This document shows positions 1 to 8,300 of a stretch of 14,589 bases of DNA, one piece after another. This DNA comes from Candidatus Dormiibacterota bacterium (GTDB lineage: Bacteria; Chloroflexota; Dormibacteria; Dormibacterales; Dormibacteraceae). Where the stretch lies: assembly GCA_955652585.1 (NCBI GenBank), contig CATPBF010000138.1, positions 1 to 14,589 of the forward strand, in the 5' to 3' direction. The translations under genes and the position numbers were made by a program. How positions within the stretch are numbered: the stretch's first letter is position 1; every line of letters starts with the position of its first letter. The notes under the pieces were generated by a model that saw only the letters and a list, made by a program, of their open reading frames with translations, searched no databases and had not been told where the DNA came from.

Positions 1-1970
<1,970 letters not shown>

Positions 1971-1974
<4 letters not shown>

Positions 1975-3110
1975 AGACGGCGCAGCGCCAACACCGTCAC
2001 GTCGTCCGTGAGCTCGCGGCTCTCCGCGCCCTGCGCCAGGATGTCGACCAGGTCCTGGATGTCGGCGGCATGCCGAGCGTCGTAAGGCAGCGGCACGTCC
2101 TTGGTCGCAAGGTCGGGTCGCAGGTCGATGAGCCCGTCTGAGAACACGACCAGGGTGTCGCCACGGTTGAGGTGCGCGGACCCAACGGTGAACTTGCTGT
2201 CGGGAAAGATGCCGATTGGCGCGCTTCGCTCCGTGAGCATCTCTTGCGCAGTGGCGCCCCTCAGCAATCGCGTCCACCCGTGCCCGGCGTCGATGTATCG
2301 GAGGTCGCCTGTCTCGCTGTCGTAGATCGCGTGGAAGAGGGTTACATATGCGTGATTGACCTCGAGCGCGGTGGCCATCACCTTGGCGGCGAGGTACACG
2401 CCCTCCTCCATATCCTCGTGACGCGACGCACCCCGCAGCGCTGCGCGAACGGTCGCCATCATGATGGCCGCGGGCAAGCCCTTGCCCATGACGTCGCCAA
2501 GAGTGATGACGATGTATCGCTGGTCGGGTTGGTTCCAGTCATAGAAGTCGCCGCTGATCTCGCGCGCGGGAGTGAAGTGGGCGGCGATCTCGAACCCCTG
2601 ACCCCGCAGCGGCGACACCGGCAGCATGCCGGCCTGCAGCGCGGCGGCTCGCGCCATCTGGTCGGCACGCTCCGCGACCATCGACTCGAGCCGCTCGAGG
2701 TTGGCGCGGTATTCAAGCTCGAGGCTCCGGCGCCGGAGGGCGTTGACGCTGGCCAGGTACAGCTCGGTGGCTCCGACCGGCTTCACGTAGTAGCCGTACG
2801 CTCCGTGATCGACGGCGGCCCTGCCCAGCTCCGGATCGTCGACGCCGGAGATCATCACAACCGCCGGCTGCGGAACCTTCTTGTTCAGCTCGCCCAACAG
2901 CCCGTAGCCGGACTCGTCGGGCAGGCGGATATCCATGAGCACGAGCGCGTAGTCGACTGCCCCGAAACGCTGCCTGGCTTCCGCGCCGGAGAGCGCTATG
3001 TCGGCTTCGAAGCCGCGGCTGCGCAGGGTCCGGGCCATGGCCTGCGCAAGAGGCTGCTCGTCCTCGACGATCAGGAGCCGCTGGCGGTCACCTCCGTCTC
3101 GGGGGTCCAT
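1971..3110 (-). CDS. Receiver-SpoIIE/PP2C serine phosphatase (RsbU-like)
   Basis: Response-regulator phosphatase of the PPM/SpoIIE class, 379 residues from the chosen start. Such proteins dephosphorylate a STAS anti-anti-sigma protein and so release sigma factor or another HATPase target; a STAS gene lies divergently next door. Residues 9-125 form the receiver: acidic pair E16/D17, phosphoacceptor Asp60 in LMDIRLP, Lys110. A helical linker (about 125-160) joins it to the phosphatase domain, whose metal-binding motifs are SGDFYD (Asp188), GDVMGKG (205-211), DAGHGW (274-279), FSDGLID (from 323) and DDVT (369-372). ATG 3110 is chosen because it puts ten residues before the first receiver strand. 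Upstream in-frame ATGs (3167, 3221) add only low-complexity sequence, and the 3221 ATG lies inside a palindrome. No good Shine-Dalgarno precedes 3110; a TACACT box 8 bases before it could indicate a leaderless mRNA. The 3' end overlaps the hybrid kinase stop by four bases. Confidence 0.9.
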
Positions 3111-3205
3111 TGCCGAGGAGTGTAAGGGGGGCGAATCCGAGCCCTCGCGCCCTAGACTGCCAATCATGCTTTTGTCGTCAATAAAGCGCCGCGCTCGCTG
3201 GGGCC

Positions 3206-3224
3206 CCCATGACGAAGTCATGGG
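3206..3224. promoter_or_regulatory. Perfect inverted repeat upstream of the STAS gene
   Basis: Arms CCCATGAC and GTCATGGG (8 bases each) flank GAA, giving a perfect 19-base dyad in the 129-base region between the divergent phosphatase and STAS genes. The right arm runs into the GGGAG (3222-3226) that is the only Shine-Dalgarno candidate for the STAS GTG at 3240. It could therefore be an operator, or an RNA hairpin that hides the ribosome site. A GGGGCCCC palindrome (3200-3207) abuts it. The dyad is seen directly; its function is inferred. Confidence 0.45.
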
Positions 3225-3239
3225 AGTTGAACGGTACCT

Positions 3240-3581
3240 GTGAGCCTGGACGTGGAGAGCCGGCAGACGGACTCGGGTGTCACTGTGCTGGCTCCGTCGG
3301 GCCGCCTCGATGTCGTGGGCGCGCCCGCGCTGAAAGAGGCCGTCAGCGAGGCCATGAAGAACGGTCAGCCCCGGCTCGTAATCGACATGGAAGGGGTGAC
3401 CTTCGTCGACAGCTCAGGCCTTGGCTCGGTGGTGTCCGCCCTCAAGCAGGTGCGCACCTCCAAGGGCGATCTCAGACTGGCGGCGCCGAACCAGCAGGTG
3501 CGGGTGGTCCTGGAGCTGACGACCCTCGACCGGGTGTTCCCCTACTTCGCCACAGTCGAGGAAGCGCTGACTGATTTCTGA
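3240..3581 (+). CDS. STAS-domain anti-sigma factor antagonist (RsbV/SpoIIAA-like)
   Basis: Single STAS domain of 113 residues, the usual length of this family. It would bind and sequester an RsbW-type kinase when unphosphorylated and be released when that kinase phosphorylates it. The hallmark FVDSSGLG sits at 55-62, with serines 58 and 59 at the usual phosphorylation position. The first strand and loop (SGRLDVVGAPAL, 20-31) and the C-terminal helix are also typical. The GTG start gives a normal N-terminus; a GGGAG lies 13 bases upstream, a long spacing, and is embedded in an inverted repeat. The next gene encodes the matching HATPase and overlaps this one by 11 bases, and the matching phosphatase is divergent. 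Together they form a full partner-switch set. No sigma factor is adjacent, so the final target is not known and may not be a sigma factor. Confidence 0.93.
   Translation: MSLDVESRQTDSGVTVLAPSGRLDVVGAPALKEAVSEAMKNGQPRLVIDMEGVTFVDSSGLGSVVSALKQVRTSKGDLRLAAPNQQVRVVLELTTLDRVFPYFATVEEALTDF
3558..3564 (+). promoter_or_regulatory. Shine-Dalgarno supporting a non-canonical start of the HATPase gene
   Basis: GAGGAAG lies inside the 3' end of the STAS gene. It is 6 bases before CTG 3571 and 9 bases before ATT 3574, the first codons after an in-frame TGA at 3568-3570. It supports translation of the HATPase from one of these rare start codons rather than from GTG 3673, which would remove conserved N-terminal sequence. 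Confidence 0.45.
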
Positions 3582-4014
3582 CCCCGTCGCGGAGAGGACG
3601 TCAGGGCGGTCGTTCGAGTTCCGCGCCAGGCTGACCCGCCTGGAAATTGGCCTGGAGACGCTTCACACCTCGGTGCAGCTGGTGCGCGAGCACATGGGCC
3701 GTGGCGCCGCGGACCGCCCCCTCATCCTGTTCGAGATGGCGCTGGCCGAGATCGGCAACAACGTGCTCCGCTACGCCCTCCCGCCAGGCTCGGTCGAACC
3801 ACTGGTCGAGTTCGAGCTGAAGCTCGAGTCGAAAACGCTAACTGCTTTGTTAACCGACTGGGGACCGCCACTTCATAATCAGCTCACCCCCGCGATGCCC
3901 GCTCCCTCGGTGGAGACCGGCCGCGGCCTGGCGATCGCTCGCAAGGCGCTCGATGAGCTGGGATACCAACGCGAAGGCGAGGTGAACACGTGGCGACTGG
4001 TGAAGCGGCTGTGA
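3571..4014 (+). CDS. Anti-sigma regulatory factor, HATPase_c_2 family (RsbW/SpoIIAB-like serine kinase)
   Basis: GHKL-fold ATPase that would act as the kinase and binding partner of the upstream STAS protein. Counted from CTG 3571 it has 147 residues, the normal RsbW size. The N-box region EIGNN is at 60-64. A D-W-G-P-P G1 motif at 96-100 resembles the DxGxP form common in this subfamily. The G2 box TGRGLAIARKALDELGY starts at about 116. The C-terminus NTWRLVKRL is typical. The frame is open from 3571, directly after TGA 3568-3570, and codons 3613-3672 encode the usual first strand and helix (FEFRARLTRLEIGLETL). The only ATG/GTG/TTG in phase is GTG 3673, which would delete that segment. CTG 3571 or ATT 3574 is therefore the likely start, with GAGGAAG well placed upstream. 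It overlaps the STAS gene by 11 bases and the next gene by 25, implying coupled translation. An assembly error hiding a normal start cannot be excluded. Confidence 0.85.
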   Translation: MISDPVAERTSGRSFEFRARLTRLEIGLETLHTSVQLVREHMGRGAADRPLILFEMALAEIGNNVLRYALPPGSVEPLVEFELKLESKTLTALLTDWGPPLHNQLTPAMPAPSVETGRGLAIARKALDELGYQREGEVNTWRLVKRL

Positions 4015-4253
4015 GCGAGGTGTCGGAGCAGCCCGACCCCGACCGCGTGCTCGCCCACGATTTCCGCAACCTGCTCGCGGTGATCGTCAACTATTGCGAG
4101 CTGATCGCCGGAGAGACGACAGATCCGGAGGCGATCAAGGCCGATATCGCAGAGATCCGCACAGCGGCCGAACGAGCGCTCGAGCTCACCGAAAAGCTCC
4201 GTCACCGCCGTACCAACGCGCCGGATTCGGAGCCCGCCGCGGGCGCGTCATGA
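3990..4253 (+). CDS. Stand-alone histidine-kinase DHp-like protein (no ATPase domain)
   Basis: Small 87-residue protein resembling only the dimerisation/phosphoacceptor hairpin of histidine kinases. The H-box-like LAHDFRNLLAVI (21-32) has candidate phosphoacceptor His23, matching the HDFxNLL form of hybrid kinases. A second helix spans about 46-73 (IKADIAEIRTAAERALELTEKLR), as in a two-helix DHp bundle. No N, G1 or G2 boxes follow; the C-terminus is a short polar tail. The GTG start at 3990 is preceded by GAGGTGA (3979-3985) with a 4-base gap; GTG 4011, overlapping the upstream stop as GTGA, is an alternative. It overlaps the HATPase gene by 25 bases and the receiver-GGDEF gene by 4 (ATGA). 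Possible roles, all inferred: a phosphotransfer protein between the hybrid kinase and receiver proteins (compare Spo0B and ChpT, which also use DHp-type bundles), or the histidine half of a split kinase working with a neighbouring ATPase. Confidence 0.75.
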   Translation: MATGEAAVSEVSEQPDPDRVLAHDFRNLLAVIVNYCELIAGETTDPEAIKADIAEIRTAAERALELTEKLRHRRTNAPDSEPAAGAS

Positions 4254-5263
4254 CCGCCGTGAGAGGGACAGGCGCGGCCAATGAAGCGCCGTCCGAGTCG
4301 ACTCAGACCGGCAGGGATCTCGTGCTGGTCGTCGACGACGACGAGCAGATGCTCAAGCTCGTGAAGCGCGTCCTCGAGCGCGCAGGCTTCGAGTGCGTGG
4401 CCGTCGGCGACGGGCATGCGGCCCACGAAGCAGCCGTCGACTGGCGGCCCGACATCATCCTGCTCGACCTCATGCTCGGCGCGACCACCGGTGAAGAGAT
4501 CCTGGACGAGCTGCGCAAGGACTTCCGCACTCGCCTCATCCCGGTGGTGTTTCTGACCGTCCGCAGTTCGTTGAAGGACAAGGTCGAGCACCTCCTCAAC
4601 GGCGCGGACGATTACGTGACCAAGCCTTTCATCCCCGAAGAGCTCGTGGCCCGCCTGCGCGCGGTCATCACTCGGGCCACGACGACGCGCGAGCTCAATC
4701 CTCTGACAGGGATGAGCGGTAACTCCGACATCCTGCGCGAGATCACGCAGCGTCTTACGTCGCCGGAACGCTTCGCGGTGCTCTATCCGGATATCGACGC
4801 CTTCAAGAGCTACAACGACCACTACGGCTTCGTGCGAGGCGACGACGTGATCAAGACGCTGTCCACGATCATCCTCGAGACGCTCGAGGAGATCCCGTCG
4901 AAACGGCACTTCGCGGGCCACGTCGGCGGTGACGACTTCGTCATCCTCACCGAGCCGCAGTTTGCCGAACCGATCGCGGACGAAATCACAAAGCGCTTCG
5001 ACATCGCGATCCCCGCCCTGTACGACTTGATCGACCGCGAGCGGGGTTGGATCGAATATGAGGAGCGCAACGGCAACAAGATCCGGGCCGAATTCGTGTC
5101 GGTGTCCATTGGGGTCGTCATCGCCGAGCCAGGGAGCTACGCGAGCGCGGCCGCTCTGTCGGCTCGTGCCGCCGAGGTGAAAGGCGTGGCCAAGCGTATG
5201 CCAGGTTCGAAATGGGTGCTCGATCGGCGCCGGCCGCCAGAGCGCCATGGGTTGCCACGTTGA
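4250..5263 (+). CDS. Response regulator with GGDEF-family output domain (GGDDF variant)
   Basis: 337-residue receiver-GGDEF protein, an architecture used to make c-di-GMP on phosphorylation. The receiver (24-141) has the acidic cluster 29-31, phosphoacceptor Asp73 in LLDLML, Thr103 and Lys125-Pro126. The output domain (about 150-326) has NPLTGMSGN, the metal-site strand YPDIDAFKSYND (180-191) and GHVGGDDF (223-230). The signature is GGDDF, with Asp in place of the usual Glu, and there is no RxxD inhibitory site five residues before it. Conservation is otherwise good, so it may still be a cyclase, have reduced activity or act as a nucleotide sensor; sequence alone does not decide. ATG 4250 overlaps the preceding stop (ATGA), showing operonic coupling; the frame extends upstream to 4094 but only as Arg/Asp-rich out-of-phase shadow. 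No EAL domain is in the window. Confidence 0.9.
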   Translation: MTAVRGTGAANEAPSESTQTGRDLVLVVDDDEQMLKLVKRVLERAGFECVAVGDGHAAHEAAVDWRPDIILLDLMLGATTGEEILDELRKDFRTRLIPVVFLTVRSSLKDKVEHLLNGADDYVTKPFIPEELVARLRAVITRATTTRELNPLTGMSGNSDILREITQRLTSPERFAVLYPDIDAFKSYNDHYGFVRGDDVIKTLSTIILETLEEIPSKRHFAGHVGGDDFVILTEPQFAEPIADEITKRFDIAIPALYDLIDRERGWIEYEERNGNKIRAEFVSVSIGVVIAEPGSYASAAALSARAAEVKGVAKRMPGSKWVLDRRRPPERHGLPR

Positions 5264-5285
5264 GCGCAGAAGTGGCCTATGTGGG

Positions 5286-5313
5286 TTGGATGACGGTGGG
5301 CCGGGGCTATCAT
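5286..5313 (+). promoter_or_regulatory. Possible sigma70-type promoter for the ATPase-cyclase fusion gene
   Basis: In the 69-base gap before ATG 5333, TTGGAT (5286-5291) and TATCAT (5308-5313, five of six matches to the -10 consensus) are separated by 16 bases. This would give a leader of about 10-15 bases. The -35 match is weak. No strong Shine-Dalgarno is seen; GGGG at 5319-5322 is the nearest purine run. No terminator-like hairpin was found after the upstream gene. Confidence 0.3.
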
Positions 5314-5332
5314 CGCCTGGGGTTATCGCCCA

Positions 5333-8300
5333 ATGAGTGACGTGGAGACCACGCAGTCCACCAACGGCGAACCACTCCCGACAGTGGCCGCGCCGCCCGC
5401 ACCGACCCTGCAACGTGCCGAAGCCAAGCACGGCACGCGCGTGAGGGTGTCGGTGCACCGCCTCGACGGCGGTCTCGAAGATGGGGAGTCGGACGCGCGC
5501 ATCCTCACGGGCGAAGGCTTTCCGATCTTCACCCCCCCGGATTCCGAGCGCGCCCGGTGGATCCCCGCGCGCGACATCAAATACATCGTCCTCGGCTCGG
5601 TCGACGACCCCGATCTCGAGTCAGACCCTGGAGACAAGACCGCCGCGCGCAGGGCCATCTTGCGATTCCGCGACGGCGAATGGATCGCGGCCTACATAGA
5701 CCCGAGCCAGGGTTCCGACGGCGCCGGCGTGGCCATCAAGATCCGCCTCACCGAGAGCCAGCGCGTCATCCCTGCGATCGCAGCCTCAGCCGCGCTGCTG
5801 GAGATGCAGTTCGTCGACGCGTGGACGAGCACCGCCGACGCGCCGGCGCCCCATCGGCGCCGCACCGACATCATGGAGGCCGCGGCTCGGCAGGGGCGCG
5901 ACCTCAACAAGCTCGCCGGCGATTTCCGAGACCGCCTGGCCCTGATCCGCGACGTGGGCTTGACGACTGGCGACACGCTCGCTTTCTCGCGGGCAGTGCG
6001 CACCCACCTCGACCGTTTCCTCGCGGAAGACAGCATCGAGCTGAGCGCTCCCGAGAAGACCACCCTCGCCGACATCATCCTGCGCGCCGCGGTCGGATAT
6101 GGTCCGCTCGACGGCCTGCTGCACGACCGCTCGGTGAGCGAGATCATGGTCAACGGCCCGGATCAGGTGTTCATCGAGCGCCGCGGTGTCCTCACCAAAG
6201 CCGAGGTGCGGTTCGAGGACGAGAACCAGCTGCTCGAGACGATCCGGCGCATGGTGGCCACCACCGGCAGGCACATCGACGGTCTCAACCCCATGGTGGA
6301 CGCCCGCCTGCCGGACGGCAGCCGTGTCAACGCCATCATCCGGCCGGCGGCCATTCATGGCGCCGCGCTCACCATCCGCAAGTTCAAGGACGCGGTGCTG
6401 GGCATGGAGGACCTCACCAGAGAGGGCAGCCTCAGCCCGGCGATGGCCGAGTTCCTGAGCGCGGCGGTGTTGGGGCGCATGAACGTGCTCGTTTCGGGCG
6501 GCACGGGTTCCGGAAAGACGACGACCCTCAACGTCATCGCGCGCTTCATCCCGCACAACCAGCGCGTGATCACGATCGAGGACGCAGCGGAGCTGCAGAT
6601 CGACCACCCACACGTCATCGCACTCGAGCACCGCCCGCCCAACGTCGAAGGCAAGGGCGAGCTGACGATCCGCCAGCTGCTTCGCAACAGCCTCCGGATG
6701 CGCCCAGACCGCATCCTGGTCGGCGAGGTCCGAGGCGCGGAGGCCCTCGATATGCTCCAGGCCATGAACACCGGGCACGACGGCAGCATGTCCACGATCC
6801 ATTCCAACTCGGCGAGGGACGCTCTGTCCCGCCTCGAGACGATGGTGATGATGGCGTCGATCGACATTCCGTTCGAAGCCGTGCGGGCGCAGATCGCATC
6901 GGCCGTGAACCTCATCGTCCACCAGGCGCGCATGCCCGACGGCCGCCGCAAGATCGCGCAGATCGCCGAGGTTGTCGGCTACGACTCCAACGGCGCGATC
7001 CTGCGCGACATCTTCCTACTCGGCATGGGTGCGGACCTGCGGCTCGAATACAACGCGACCGGTTACATCCCCACGTCGCTCGACAAGGCCGCGTTCTACG
7101 GGGTGCAGGTCGACCGCGACCTGTTCGACCCGGTCAAGTCCCGTTTCGTGCCTGCGGGGTCCGACAGCATGATGCCGGTGGTGAAGGACCCGCTGTTGAG
7201 CGGCCAGCGGGCCGGCGGCGAGAACGTGGTCCGGCAGGTGGTCGTGGTGCCGTTCAGCTCCGACCGGCCGGGCGATTCGAGGCCGCAACAGCAGCAGTCC
7301 CACACGGTGCAGTCGTCGCCGACGGAGCCCGCCAGCACGATGGCGTCCACGCCCGAGATGCAGGAGGAGATGCGCAAGCTGATCGATGCGGCCCGTTCGG
7401 CCGTCGCCGACCTGCAAGCCGCCTCACCCGCTGCTCCAAGAGAGCCTGCCCAGGAGTACGAAGTACCGCGCCCGAGCGCGCGCCCGCGGGCGGGTGCCCC
7501 GGCCGCCGCCGCGCTGCCGCCCGAGTTCGCTGCGGCTGCGCCGGCTGCTGCCCCGGCGGGTTTTCAGACGACGTCTGGCTATCAGTCTCCGGGCTCGGCC
7601 GAGCACGATTCCAACGCCTCGCAGGCCCTGCAGGCCGCGACCGCGATGGCTCGCGCCACCACCGCCCTGGGCAACATGGCGGCCGCAGCTTCGAGCGGGT
7701 TCGCGGGCATGCTGCCGGTCACGCACGTCTCCGGCCCCACGGGCGCCGGCGCCACCCGCAGGATCCAGGCGGTCGTCGAAAGCCTCATCACGCGCAAAGG
7801 TTTGAGCCTGCGGCTGGCCCCGGCCATCACCCAGGCGTTCGAGGGAGCAGAGCTCAAGGCGAGCGATTACGCCAAGCCGAACAAGCTGAGCAAGGAGTCG
7901 GGTGCGCGGGAGTTGCGCCAGGCCGTTGAGGCGGGCCTCTTGCAGCTCGTCAAGTACCCGCAGGGCGAGGCCGGCTTCCGGGCCGACCCAGCACTCCTGA
8001 GGGCGGTTGCCGAAGGACTCGGGCAGAATGTGAACCCCGCCCAAGCGCTCACTCCCGAGACCATCATCGGCAGCCTGTCCGCCGGCCAGAGCGAGGGCAC
8101 GGTAACGATCATGTTCACCGACGTCGAAGGCTCGACCCAGATGCTTTCCAGCCGGGGGTTCACGACGTCGCACGAAATCATGAAGGCGTACGAATCGATC
8201 ATCGAGGAGAAGATCACGGAGCACGCCGGGCGCCGCATCAAAGGCCTCGGCGACGGGGTCATGGTCAGCTTCGGCTCGACCAGGCACGCGGTCGAGTGCG

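Noticed and set aside
3111..3221. Upstream starts (3167, 3221) of the receiver phosphatase
   Set aside because: They add 19 or 37 residues of unstructured sequence before the receiver and would run across the dyad; ATG 3110 fits the receiver boundary.
4202..5458. 418-codon minus-strand frame opposite the receiver-GGDEF gene
   Set aside because: Low-complexity composition typical of an antisense shadow; no recognisable motif, and it crosses into the next gene's start.
7260..7560. Possible internal start of a separate cyclase gene in the linker (ATG near 7340)
   Set aside because: No stop separates it from the CpaF part and no ribosome site or promoter was seen; kept as one fused gene, with the alternative listed as a test.
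5557..7929. 790-codon plus-strand frame inside the CpaF part
   Set aside because: Arg/Pro/Gly-rich shadow of the real frame, which carries all Walker and His-box motifs.
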